Assembly: GCF_014192105.1 (NCBI RefSeq)
Contig: NZ_JACHXK010000004.1
Coordinates: forward strand, 186,001 to 250,000
DNA: 64,000 bases
Direction of reading: 5' to 3'
DNA from: Paenibacillus phyllosphaerae
Lineage (GTDB): Bacteria > Bacillota > Bacilli > Paenibacillales > Paenibacillaceae
Both the position numbers and the translations under genes were made by a program. This document shows, piece by piece, positions 50,161-58,766 of this stretch (positions are counted from its first letter, which is position 1; every line of letters begins with the position of its first letter). Under the pieces are notes generated by a model. The model did not search any database, was not told where the DNA came from, and saw nothing but the letters and a program-made list of their open reading frames with translations.

Positions 50161-51312
50161 CTACTGTTGTGAGGCGCCAGAACGGCTGCGAAGCACGCGC
50201 GATACGATCGACTGGCCGTGTTTCATGATTCGGTTCCGATTGCCGTCATTATGCAGCTTGCGGATCATTCCCATGAATGATTTCGTATATTGTTCAGGTG
50301 AAAAATGATTCCGGATCCGCGCCATTCCCGCTGTCCGGATCGATTCCCGCACCGGTACGTTACGCATCAGGTCAACGGCTTCGTCGATCGCCGCCAATAA
50401 ATTGCCGCGTGGATAGATTTTGCCGGTCTCGTTATGCACGATAAAGCGGCGGATCCCGTCCGAATCGGTCGACAGCACCGGACATCGGCATAGCAGCGCT
50501 TCCGCGACCGCGTAGCCGAAGCCCTCCAAGATCGAGGTGGAGGCTAAGAAACCGCCGGAATCGCCGACGATGGAATAATAATCCGCCATTAAGTCATGCG
50601 GGACGCAATCGTAACGATATAGCCTCGGCTCAAGGCCGAGCATAGCGACGAACTGGTCGAATGCCGCTTTCTCCTGAGGATCGAACAACGACTGATCTTC
50701 GAACATCCACAGCTGCAGGGTTGGATATTGGGCGGACAGCCGATGACCAAGCTCCAGATACTCCCGCCAATTTTTGTTCGCTTCGATGCGACCGACCCAA
50801 GCCATAATCGGAGCATGATACGCCGGATAGGACTCATAACCGAATTTGCCGACGGGCAGCGGGTCGTCGAAGCAGAACTGCGGCAGGTCCGCCAAATGCG
50901 CCTCCATCAGCTCCTTCAGATGCTTCGTCTGTGGATATAGGATCGCAGTGGCATGCTCGCGAATCGAAGCTTCGAAGCGCGTTATAATTTCTTTGGCCGT
51001 CTCCGGCGTTCCGAGCCCCTGCACCTCGTAGATCAGGCTGCCTTTATAGCCGAGCGCCCGAATCGATTCCATCAGATAACTGTCCGTACAGACGACAATG
51101 ACGTCGTATTGTTCCCGCTGCAGCAGCGCTTGCAGCTCTGCGTCATCATTGAAGATAAAGGTTTTGATGTTCTTGATGTTTTTTTTGCCGTTGCCGTCTA
51201 TTTTGTAGAGGAGATGGCACTCGACGCCTTGCTCCTGCAGCGCTTCGCATCGAATGCGGTTTAACGTTTCCATGCCGCCGCTTGGATTGTAGAAGGTGAA
51301 AAGGATCTTCAT
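50161..51312 (-). CDS. Glycosyltransferase family 4 protein (C)
   Basis: A 383-residue GT-B transferase, paralogue of glycosyltransferase B: shared N-terminus (NPSGGMETLNRIRCEAL), AWVGRIEANKNWREY near 193 and donor-site block STSILEGFGYAVAEALLCRCPVLSTDSDG near 278. A basic C-terminal tail of about 30 residues is extra. It follows the family-2 transferase gene by nine bases on the minus strand, so the two are co-transcribed. Confidence 0.93.
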   Translation of the reverse strand: MKILFTFYNPSGGMETLNRIRCEALQEQGVECHLLYKIDGNGKKNIKNIKTFIFNDDAELQALLQREQYDVIVVCTDSYLMESIRALGYKGSLIYEVQGLGTPETAKEIITRFEASIREHATAILYPQTKHLKELMEAHLADLPQFCFDDPLPVGKFGYESYPAYHAPIMAWVGRIEANKNWREYLELGHRLSAQYPTLQLWMFEDQSLFDPQEKAAFDQFVAMLGLEPRLYRYDCVPHDLMADYYSIVGDSGGFLASTSILEGFGYAVAEALLCRCPVLSTDSDGIRRFIVHNETGKIYPRGNLLAAIDEAVDLMRNVPVRESIRTAGMARIRNHFSPEQYTKSFMGMIRKLHNDGNRNRIMKHGQSIVSRVLRSRSGASQQ

Positions 51313-51321
51313 CCGTTAACC

Positions 51322-52545
51322 TCACTCCTGCCCTAAGGTGCCTGATTCGATAAGACTCCTGAACGCGTCCGTCCAGAACAGTTCCTCGGTATACCCCGGT
51401 CTCACCGGAGCTTCACTCGTCCGATAACCAACGTCCCGATGGTCAGGCGTGTAATAACCGGACATGTAATTCCGCCCCATGCGGTTCAGCTGCCGGGTGA
51501 GCACTTGCAGATCCAATGTATTCACAAAATGGTCTCTTCCTAATACCATGACCATAGGCGTCTTGACGTAAGGCAGTGTTTCCTTAATGGCTTTGATCTG
51601 CGTCCGCTTAGGCAGCCAACGAATGATCGTTGTCGGATGGGATACTTGCGACACCGCCCGCGTCACCTGCTGGTCCAAACTGAGATCTATGACGAAGAAG
51701 TGATAGTTGCTGTACACTTGCTCGTACAGATTCTCGATTCTCTCGATGGCCTGGGCGTCGGCTACCTGGAGCGGGCACAAGATCGATACCTCGGGCTCGA
51801 TTTTGCGGCGTATCCGGGCTTGATGCCTTGCCAGATGGAACGCGTAGCGCCACTTGCGATGCTGCAGAATCGATTTGAGCGTTGACGATACGCTTAGCGT
51901 GGAGTCCACCCGGTAATTCATCAGCTCGACGGGGATGAATCGGATGTCGCACAACTCCGACAGCCGAAGCCAATACTCATAATCTTCGACCGGTTCCATC
52001 TTATAGCCATCGATCATCTTCGCGTATTGGGCCTTGTACATAAATGAGACGCCGACGATGGAGCCATTCATCAGCTCTTCCTTGGGCTGAGATTGATACT
52101 GCCGTTGCAGCATGAGGCTTTTGTCGTTCAGAATGCGATTGCCGTCATTATCAATCGAGTGGAAGGAACTGTATACGAGTCCCAGCTGGTCCGGACCGTT
52201 GTGGAGGGCACGACGCAGCACTTCCAGAAACTGCGGATGGTACGTATTGTCGCTGGATACCCAAGTCCAGTAGCGGAGTTTCGGATCGTCTTTTAACACG
52301 TCAAATCCGGTATTGAGCGCTGTACCTACGCCTTTGTTCTTCGGATACGACACGATCTTAACGCGTTCGTCTCCCCGTACGTATTCGCGAACGAACGGCT
52401 CCATCTCCGGCGCACCGTCTATCACGATCACCATACGGAAAGTCGTTAACGTCTGGGACAGTACCGATTGGATGGCTGCTTCCAGATAGGCGGGAACTTG
52501 TTTATAGACCGGCATGACGATACCTACATCAACCATCTTTTTCAT
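51322..52545 (-). CDS. Glycosyltransferase family 2 protein
   Basis: A 407-residue GT-A transferase: GIVMPVYKQVPAYLEAAIQSVLSQ at the N-terminus, the nucleotide-binding IVIDGAPE, donor/metal region WVSSDNTYHP near 100 and VEDYEYWLRL near 188. The last 140 residues form a second, less typical domain that resembles a degenerate transferase repeat (VSILCPLQVADAQAIERI). The ATG follows GGAGGG; the frame is open 29 codons upstream without support. It works with glycosyltransferase C. Confidence 0.92.
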   Translation of the reverse strand: MKKMVDVGIVMPVYKQVPAYLEAAIQSVLSQTLTTFRMVIVIDGAPEMEPFVREYVRGDERVKIVSYPKNKGVGTALNTGFDVLKDDPKLRYWTWVSSDNTYHPQFLEVLRRALHNGPDQLGLVYSSFHSIDNDGNRILNDKSLMLQRQYQSQPKEELMNGSIVGVSFMYKAQYAKMIDGYKMEPVEDYEYWLRLSELCDIRFIPVELMNYRVDSTLSVSSTLKSILQHRKWRYAFHLARHQARIRRKIEPEVSILCPLQVADAQAIERIENLYEQVYSNYHFFVIDLSLDQQVTRAVSQVSHPTTIIRWLPKRTQIKAIKETLPYVKTPMVMVLGRDHFVNTLDLQVLTRQLNRMGRNYMSGYYTPDHRDVGYRTSEAPVRPGYTEELFWTDAFRSLIESGTLGQE

Positions 52546-52633
52546 ACACCCTCCAAAGTGGAAAAGGAATCCATTCCATACATCGTATGAATCCCGGGGC
52601 GGTTTGCTTGTGCGTCTTCCCATATGTAACAAG

Positions 52634-52678
52634 ATGAACGCGGGAGCCGGAAGGACTCCGGAGCTGCCGCGCGTTCAT
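52634..52678 (-). terminator. Terminator after the 125-residue protein gene
   Basis: ATGAACGCG pairs perfectly with CGCGTTCAT, with an inner CCGGAG-like stem; CTTGTT follows on the minus strand. Confidence 0.6.
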
Positions 52679-52710
52679 TCGCTATTCCTGAATTATCGGC
52701 GTATCGCCAC

Positions 52711-53088
52711 TTACGGAATCGGAGTCAAGGCCGGAATGAACGTCAGTTCCGATTGCAAGATGCCTTGGTTCGTGACCAAATTGCCGAACTCGTCCAAGCC
52801 GAAGACCGAGAAGATACTGTTCGGGATAGGCGTGATGATGCTCATCTGTACGACATAAGCGACATTGCCTGCGATGTTGAAGCTTCGAATGTCCGCCGAA
52901 TCGGCAGCCACCGAGTAGCTGACTTGATAGACGGGCGTAAGCACCAGCGTAGTTTCTGGGACCGCGAAAATGTGAACGATTATCGTAGCCGATGCATTCT
53001 GGTCCATGTTATGCGTGCTGACGATAACATTCGTAGCCGCTGTGCCAAAGTCACGTGTGTTCGTAACAATACCAGTTGTATAAGGCAT
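52711..53088 (-). CDS. Small Thr/Ser-rich beta protein (125 residues)
   Basis: A 125-residue protein without Cys, signal peptide or membrane segment, rich in Thr, Ser, Asn, Val and Ile. Strand patterns (ATIIVHIFAVP, LVLTPVYQVSYSVA, VAYVVQMSIITPIP) suggest one beta-sandwich. GGAGGAGGTG precedes the ATG. It is upstream of the two glycosyltransferases on the same strand and divergent from the BNR-repeat gene. A weak sigma-E-like -10 (CATAGTCT) lies upstream. Its composition suits an O-glycosylated surface protein; this is inference. Confidence 0.78.
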   Translation of the reverse strand: MPYTTGIVTNTRDFGTAATNVIVSTHNMDQNASATIIVHIFAVPETTLVLTPVYQVSYSVAADSADIRSFNIAGNVAYVVQMSIITPIPNSIFSVFGLDEFGNLVTNQGILQSELTFIPALTPIP

Positions 53089-53266
53089 GCTCTCACCTCC
53101 TCCATACTTAACTTCTATCAGACTATGTCGAAGCCGTAACGGAATGTGGGGAGATGAAAGAGTCCATTCGCCTTTTTTGCTCGAAGTTACCGTATTGTAC
53201 AGGCGTATGCTAATAGAAGACATATAGTAGGGAGGAATATATTTACTAGAGAGGAGATTGTCCTAT

Positions 53267-54520
53267 ATGCCAGCGTTTAATTTCCCGGTCACCGCGCCGG
53301 GTCTCCCGGAGTTCGAGCCCGCCATTGCGGTCAACCTGCTCAATCCGGCGATCATGATTGCTGTTGCAGTGGACACGAACAATCCTGGCAATACCCCGCA
53401 AACCGGCGTATATCGCTCTGTCGATGGGGGCGCAAACTGGACGACCATTCATATTCTTCCGCTTCCGGCGCCATTTACCTCAGCGGAAGCCCCTTTTGTC
53501 GCTTACGCTTTCCCTAATACCTTCTATGTCACTGCTCATGCATTCGATACCACATCGGATGGAACCTGCATCGTATATAAATCTACCAACAATGGAACCG
53601 ACTTCGATCCGCCTGTCATCGTCAATCGCGGGTACGGCTCGTACATTAACAATGACGAAACGCTTGTTACCGTCGATAACGGCCAATCCAGCCCCTACTT
53701 CGGCAACGTCTACGTGTCCTACAACCATCAGTTCAATGTCCAAAATAACGGTAACTCGACCGCCTTCGTGAATCGCTCCAATAATGGGGGAACGACTTGG
53801 GACCAGCCCGATCTGCTCTCCTCCGAATCTACCCGCGTCGAACGGCCGGACGTTACCGTGAATCTGGTCGGTCAAGTGTACGGGGCCTGGATAACGAATG
53901 CGCCGACCACGAACTTCATCGTCCGCCGTTCCGACGATGGCGGCACGACCTATAATCAACAGGTCATCGTCTCTCCGGTCGTCCTCGTTCCGACGGTTCT
54001 GCCCGTGCCGAACTATGCATTCCGGGTGCTCACTTTCGCGAATATTGCCACCGACAATTCGGTCGGCCCCTTCACCAACCGCGTCTATGCGGTGTGGCAG
54101 GATTTCCAGCTCGGTTACTCGGATATTTTCATGTCGATCTCTAATGACCGCGGTCAGTCGTGGTCCGTACCGGTCAGCATCACGAATGCGACTCCAGGCT
54201 CGCAGAACTTCTTCCCGGCCATCGACGTAGACCCGCTGCTTGGCGTCGTCAATGTCATCTATTACAGCAATCAGCTGAACGGCTTTGACCTCGACGTATT
54301 CGTCGCCAGATCTATTAATGGAGGCGCCACATTTACGAACTCCCGCGTGACGACCACGTCCTTCAGTCCTAATGGCAGTAGTCCTACGCCAGTCCCCATT
54401 ATTGGCGACTACATCGACATTATCAGCGTCCCGCCCGGCGGTTATATCGGGATATGGACGGATCTGCGCAACGGCAGCCTTCAGATCTACTGCGGCTATA
54501 ATACAGACCCTGTCACCTAA
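53267..54520 (+). CDS. BNR-repeat (sialidase-like beta-propeller) protein
   Basis: A 417-residue protein with at least six Asp-box-like repeats (SVDGGANW, STNNGTDF, SNNGGTTW, SDDGGTTY, SNDRGQSW, SINGGATF) spaced as in a six-bladed beta-propeller. No signal peptide, and I see no Arg triad that would prove sialidase activity. It may bind or cut surface glycans. The ATG has GAGAGGAG ten bases upstream; a TTG at 53258 is possible. CATATAGTA upstream (53221-53229) matches a sigma-K -10 but lacks the -35. Confidence 0.8.
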   Translation: MPAFNFPVTAPGLPEFEPAIAVNLLNPAIMIAVAVDTNNPGNTPQTGVYRSVDGGANWTTIHILPLPAPFTSAEAPFVAYAFPNTFYVTAHAFDTTSDGTCIVYKSTNNGTDFDPPVIVNRGYGSYINNDETLVTVDNGQSSPYFGNVYVSYNHQFNVQNNGNSTAFVNRSNNGGTTWDQPDLLSSESTRVERPDVTVNLVGQVYGAWITNAPTTNFIVRRSDDGGTTYNQQVIVSPVVLVPTVLPVPNYAFRVLTFANIATDNSVGPFTNRVYAVWQDFQLGYSDIFMSISNDRGQSWSVPVSITNATPGSQNFFPAIDVDPLLGVVNVIYYSNQLNGFDLDVFVARSINGGATFTNSRVTTTSFSPNGSSPTPVPIIGDYIDIISVPPGGYIGIWTDLRNGSLQIYCGYNTDPVT

Positions 54521-54606
54521 CCCAAGTTCAATCGCCAACCGTCAGGTTTTGGATAAAATACCGTCCCATTAGACACCTTAGTATAAAAGAGCAAAGAGGT
54601 GTCTCG

Positions 54607-55692
54607 ATGAAGAAAACTGCAGCGGCCTGGCTATTCACCGCCTCCCTCCTTTGCATGCCTGCCCCGTCTGCTTCTGCGGCTTCTCCGACGGTAAGCCTGC
54701 GGAACGTATTTCGCACGATCGATGCGCAAGTAGGATGGAACCCGTCCACGAATCAAATTACCGTCACTCGGGAAGGCGTTAGTCTGCTGTTCACTCCCGG
54801 TTCCCGCATCGCCTATAAGAACGGCGTAGCCATTACGATGGATACGCCGATCACGATTGATAAAAAGACGAATCTATCGATGATCTCCGTCTACGCCATC
54901 TATCCGCTCGCCAAGAATAACGCCGACGAACATCACTATATCGTGCAATCGGGCGACACGCTCTCCGCCATTGCCAAGAAATACGGAGTCAGCGTGGCGA
55001 ACTTGAAAGAATGGAGCGGCTTGACCACCGACCGCATCCTGCCGGGCGAGCATATTTACACGATGAATCCGAATTATATCGTCGAGTCGGGCGATACCCT
55101 CTACAGCATCGCGGCCAAATATGAGACGACAGTTGCGGCGATTAAGTCCGCCAATAACTTGACCAGCGATCTCATCGCTCTCGGCCAGCTGCTCTATATC
55201 CCGACTGAGCAAACCGTCACACCGCCAAGCACCTATGCAGATGGCCACTTCCCGCTCCTCAACGACACGTATGGTCCATTCGGCAATACGTACGGTGATA
55301 CCCGCAGCTATACGTTGGGCGAGACGGAGCGTGTCCATGAGGGCAACGACATCGAGGCCAATCAATGGACGCCAATCTTCTCCGTCTATGACGGCCGGAT
55401 CGTCCGCAAAGGGTGGAGCACCCTCGGCGGCTGGCGGCTCTCCATCGAGACGCCGGACAAGAAAACGGTCTTCTATTACGCCCATCTCGCGGCATATGCC
55501 AAGGGCATAACCAATGGGATGCAGATCAAGCAAGGGCAGCTGATCGGCTATGTGGGTTCGACAGGGTACGGCCCTGCCGGCACTTCCGGCAAATTCATCA
55601 ACCATCTTCACTTCGGCATGTACGATTCGACTACGGCGACTTGGAAGGCGCTTAATCCTTACACGCGGTTGAAATGGTGGGAGAAGCAGTAG
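54607..55692 (+). CDS. LysM-M23 cell-wall peptidase with copper-amine-oxidase-like domain
   Basis: A 361-residue secreted protein: signal peptide (cut near ASA-A at about 25), a copper-amine-oxidase N-terminal-like domain (about 28-100), two LysM peptidoglycan-binding repeats (about 116-160 and 165-206; IVQSGDTLSAIAKKYGVS, IVESGDTLYSIAAKYETT) and an M23 endopeptidase domain. Zinc ligands are visible in VHEGNDIEA near 242 and HLHFGMY near 333. It cuts cell-wall peptide cross-links. The ribosome site AGAGGTG lies in an inverted repeat. Confidence 0.93.
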   Translation: MKKTAAAWLFTASLLCMPAPSASAASPTVSLRNVFRTIDAQVGWNPSTNQITVTREGVSLLFTPGSRIAYKNGVAITMDTPITIDKKTNLSMISVYAIYPLAKNNADEHHYIVQSGDTLSAIAKKYGVSVANLKEWSGLTTDRILPGEHIYTMNPNYIVESGDTLYSIAAKYETTVAAIKSANNLTSDLIALGQLLYIPTEQTVTPPSTYADGHFPLLNDTYGPFGNTYGDTRSYTLGETERVHEGNDIEANQWTPIFSVYDGRIVRKGWSTLGGWRLSIETPDKKTVFYYAHLAAYAKGITNGMQIKQGQLIGYVGSTGYGPAGTSGKFINHLHFGMYDSTTATWKALNPYTRLKWWEKQ

Positions 55693-55723
55693 AGGGGCTT
55701 TGCCCCTGGGGACCCCATTTTTC
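55693..55723 (+). terminator. Terminator after the LysM-M23 gene
   Basis: AGGGGC-TTT-GCCCCT hairpin, then GGGGACCCC and ATTTTT. Confidence 0.55.
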
Positions 55724-56131
55724 CGACTTTTCAAAGCCACCACCTTTAAGGGCACCGTTCTTTCGCCTCCCCCTTCCCCCTCCATCGGAGGAGAACCAGA
55801 GGGCAACCGCCCAGCTTATGCTTCCGAAGTGAGTTTTCCATCCGGAAAACTCTGAGGACACCCGTAATCGCTAGACTCGGGACGCGGCCGTCTTCGATGT
55901 GTCCTTTCGCGATTGGCCCGCTTTTGTCGCTGTAGGTTAGGCTGGCTGCTAGCCACGCTTAACCTTCCGGGCGACAAAGCTCTCTTTTCGAGCTTCGTAC
56001 GCGGCTGTGTGCCTTGGGGTGTAGACTCAATGGTAAGAGGGGATCTCGCGCTTGTCAGTTGACTCTCGCTTGACGTCCGCTTATGCGGACACGCTTACTC
56101 TCATACAAACCAGCAGATCAACTATCGACAT
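55724..56131. other. Hairpin-rich non-coding stretch, possible structured RNA
   Basis: No reading frame is convincing on either strand. Perfect or nested stems follow one another: GAGTTTTCC/GGAAAACTC (55831-55852), GGACAC/GTGTCC (55856-55904), TTTGTCGC/GCGACAAA (55923-55978) enclosing AGGTTA/TAACCT and GGCT/AGCC, and GTCCGC-TTAT-GCGGAC (56075-56090). Strand and promoter are unknown. A decayed element or an unrecognised structured RNA are both possible. Confidence 0.45.
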
Positions 56132-56172
56132 AAAGCAAAAAGCTCCGTGCGACGCACGGAGCTTTTTGCTTC
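56132..56172. terminator. Bidirectional terminator
   Basis: AAGCAAAAAGCTCCGTGC pairs with GCACGGAGCTTTTTGCTT. It ends the copper-amine-oxidase-domain gene and could also end a plus-strand RNA from the hairpin-rich stretch. Confidence 0.88.
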
Positions 56173-56193
56173 GTTACTTATTAGAGCTTGCAA

Positions 56194-57300
56194 TTACTTG
56201 CGAATGAAGTAGCCGATTACTTCTTTCGTTTCTTGATTGAATACCACCGTCAGCGGTCCGAGCAGCTCGTCTTGGTCCGTGTTGTACGTGACCGAGATCA
56301 GCTTGCTTTGGCTAGCGACGAGGTCGGCCAACGCTTCCTTTTGCTTGTCGTCAACCGGCATGATCGCGGCATGGCTTGCGTCAATGATGGAGACCAACGC
56401 TTCATCCTTTGCCGTCTTGATGTGGCTCTTCTGATCTGCCGACAGGAGCGACCAGGAAAGCTCGCGGTATTCTTTCACGGTTTCCATATCCGGCTGCTCA
56501 TCCGTGACGACCAGTACGAAGAGCGGGCTTTGCGGCGGCAGACTCTTCGTCTCGAACGGACCGTAGTAGGCGCGTACATTCGTGCCCGGCTTGATCTGCG
56601 TCCAGTCGACCGGCTGGCCTTGCTTGTTGATCACCATTGTCTCTTTACCTGTATTAAGCGTAAGCGTTGGCGTTTCTACGCCGTCTTTCACCTCGCTGAA
56701 TTGCACCTTCCAGCCTTCATCCGTCTTCGTTACCGCGGACACGGCCTGCTCGATAATCGAACGTTGGGTACCGACTTGAATCGTCGCCGCGTGGGATTGT
56801 CCCGGGTAGCTCATCGCGATGATCGGTCCGTATTCGGAAGTAATCTGCATGCCCGCCTTCAGATCCTTCGCTTGGAAGCTCTTGCCTTCCGCGTCAGTCA
56901 ACACGGTATCTTTGTCCGCGCTCAGAATGATCCATCTGTTCGTGCCAAGCCCGTAGACTTCGAGGCGATACGAATCTTCCACTTGCGTCACGCTCGAGAT
57001 GACGCCGGAGATCATCACGTAATCCATGTCCTCTTCCGCCTCCTGGTTCTGAAGCTCGATCTGCTTGCCGCTCCAGCTCAGCTCATAGCCCAGCGCTTCG
57101 GCCGTATCGCGGACAGGCAGATACGCTTTGCCGTTAATGTACACCGGATGAAGCGAAGTGGATTCGCCATTCACGGTCACGGACACATCGCCGCGCAGCA
57201 TCCCGCTGACTTTCTCGACGACGCCTCCCGCTCCCGCGATTGCCGAAGTTGTAAGTACGCCTGCTGCTGTCATAAGTATAATCCAATTTTGTTTTTTCAT
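56194..57300 (-). CDS. Secreted protein with copper-amine-oxidase N-terminal-like domain
   Basis: A 368-residue exported protein: N-terminal hydrophobic segment (about 6-25, signal peptide or anchor), then a copper-amine-oxidase N-terminal-like domain near 42-85 (VNGESTSLHPVYINGKAYLPVRDTAEALG is spread over 43-71). This domain is common in Paenibacillus surface proteins and is not catalytic. The rest is beta-rich without known family. GAGGAG precedes the ATG. Monocistronic. Confidence 0.85.
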   Translation of the reverse strand: MKKQNWIILMTAAGVLTTSAIAGAGGVVEKVSGMLRGDVSVTVNGESTSLHPVYINGKAYLPVRDTAEALGYELSWSGKQIELQNQEAEEDMDYVMISGVISSVTQVEDSYRLEVYGLGTNRWIILSADKDTVLTDAEGKSFQAKDLKAGMQITSEYGPIIAMSYPGQSHAATIQVGTQRSIIEQAVSAVTKTDEGWKVQFSEVKDGVETPTLTLNTGKETMVINKQGQPVDWTQIKPGTNVRAYYGPFETKSLPPQSPLFVLVVTDEQPDMETVKEYRELSWSLLSADQKSHIKTAKDEALVSIIDASHAAIMPVDDKQKEALADLVASQSKLISVTYNTDQDELLGPLTVVFNQETKEVIGYFIRK

Positions 57301-57398
57301 CGGATATTCTCCTCTGCTCTTATCAAGTTGTCAGGCTTGTTGAACCTGCTGTGCCCTACTAGACGCCGCTAGTTTCGAAAAGGTTACAGACGGTTGCA

Positions 57399-57439
57399 AA
57401 AAAAATAAAAAACGCCTCCCGCATGGAGCGGGAAGCGTT
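57399..57439 (-). terminator. Terminator after the Bax-inhibitor gene
   Basis: AACGCCTCCCGC pairs with GCGGGAAGCGTT, minus strand TTTTTTATTTTTTTT follows. Confidence 0.9.
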
Positions 57440-57451
57440 CAACTGACACGA

Positions 57452-58093
57452 TTAATCTTCGATAAGCGACTTTACGAAACGAAGCGCGAACAGCACCATG
57501 TTGATCAGATCGAGGTAGATGTTGACGACCATGAGCGGAATCTCGCTCTCGTCGAAACCTTCCTTCGCCATCCGGTTGAAATCATAGAGCGTGTAGCCGA
57601 TGAAGACGAGCAGACCGAAGCCGGAGTAGACGGTCTCCATCATGCCGTCGAATGGAATGAAGAACTGCATCAGACCGATGACGATCAGACCAATGACGGA
57701 AGCGAATAGGAAGCCGCCTAAGAAGCGGAAATCCTCTTTGGTCCGGCTTGCATAGATCGCAAGTCCCGCATACACGATTACGGCGACGGCCACCGTCTGG
57801 ATGACGACCGTAGATCCGATAGCCGCAATGTAATAGCTAAGCGAGAACTGCAGCGTGGCGCCGGATACCAGCATGAAGCCGTACATGAGCGGGTAGCCGA
57901 TCTTCGTCGAACGTCTTAAGAAAAAGATCGAGATTAACAGCACCAGCTCGACGATATAGAGCGGGATACGCGCCACATCCGGCAGCTGCGTGCCGATAAA
58001 CATGCCGGCAACCGAAACGATCAGGGCGAAGAAGAAGGTCAGCATCAGCTTCTGCATCGGATTGCGGTAACTTGGGGAAGAACTGTAATTCAT
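57452..58093 (-). CDS. Bax inhibitor-1 / YccA-like membrane protein
   Basis: A 213-residue protein with seven membrane segments and the family's conserved end: GLLVFIGYTLYDFNRM near 160-175 (Asp) and VNIYLDLINMVLFALRF near 188-204 (Asp). The family forms calcium-leak channels or membrane-protein quality-control partners. GAGGAG precedes the ATG. It lies 30 bp after the TerB-like gene, with which it is probably co-transcribed. Confidence 0.94.
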   Translation of the reverse strand: MNYSSSPSYRNPMQKLMLTFFFALIVSVAGMFIGTQLPDVARIPLYIVELVLLISIFFLRRSTKIGYPLMYGFMLVSGATLQFSLSYYIAAIGSTVVIQTVAVAVIVYAGLAIYASRTKEDFRFLGGFLFASVIGLIVIGLMQFFIPFDGMMETVYSGFGLLVFIGYTLYDFNRMAKEGFDESEIPLMVVNIYLDLINMVLFALRFVKSLIED

Positions 58094-58123
58094 ACTTTCA
58101 AACTCCTCTTGAATAAAGTGGTC

Positions 58124-58570
58124 TTACTTGCTCGCGCTGCCCGAACGACCCGGGGTAGCTCGGAACGAACCCAGGATAAGCTTCATCCCTTCGATCTTGA
58201 GCTGATCCATGCGAATGACCCAATCCTTGAATACGTCATAGGTTTCCTCGGATACGCCGAAGTGGTGCTTCAGCTCGGACAGCATGCTTCTCTCATTCTC
58301 ATTGTAGTCACCATCGGCGAAAATAAGAAGCAAGATTTCAAGAAAGATGATGTGCTTGACCTGCTCGTCTTGAAGTTCGCCGATAATGGCCCCGATCTCC
58401 CTCGGCTGGCCCACGGCGAAGAAGGTGTCCGGCAAATCCATCTCGCCCATATAGGTCTTTAGCGACAGTTGCTCCTTGCGGTTGACGAAGCCGTCCGCGT
58501 TCGCGATGAGGTGGGCAAGCTCCAGGAAAGCCAGCTTATGCGCTTTCTCTTGCAGAAAATGTAAGAACAT
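58124..58570 (-). CDS. TerB-like protein
   Basis: A 148-residue helical cytoplasmic protein of the TerB (tellurite-resistance/co-chaperone-like) fold: acidic metal-site motifs NADGFVNRKE near 24 and FADGDYNENE near 88, two copies as in TerB. The last 18 residues are basic and Ser-rich. I use the ATG eight bases after AAGGGAG; a GTG nine bases upstream overlaps that site. First gene of a unit with the Bax-inhibitor-like protein; TerB proteins are often linked to membrane stress. Confidence 0.85.
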   Translation of the reverse strand: MFLHFLQEKAHKLAFLELAHLIANADGFVNRKEQLSLKTYMGEMDLPDTFFAVGQPREIGAIIGELQDEQVKHIIFLEILLLIFADGDYNENERSMLSELKHHFGVSEETYDVFKDWVIRMDQLKIEGMKLILGSFRATPGRSGSASK

Positions 58571-58766
58571 GGCGTGCACTCCCTTGATATGGTCAGATGG
58601 GCAATGACGTTACATTCGACATCCTTTTCCTTTTTCCTACCAATCTCCTAGCTATCAGCGAACTTTATTTGGCACCGACGCTTACGGAAATGCTATATTC
58701 TGGGACCCGCATCTAGCCAGGGAGCCTGAGCCATTGACGTCGAAGCCCCCTGGAACCATAATGCCG

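Noticed and set aside
53267-54520. Calling the BNR protein a sialidase
   Set aside because: Asp-boxes occur in many propellers; I could not identify the catalytic Arg triad, Tyr/Glu pair or a signal peptide.
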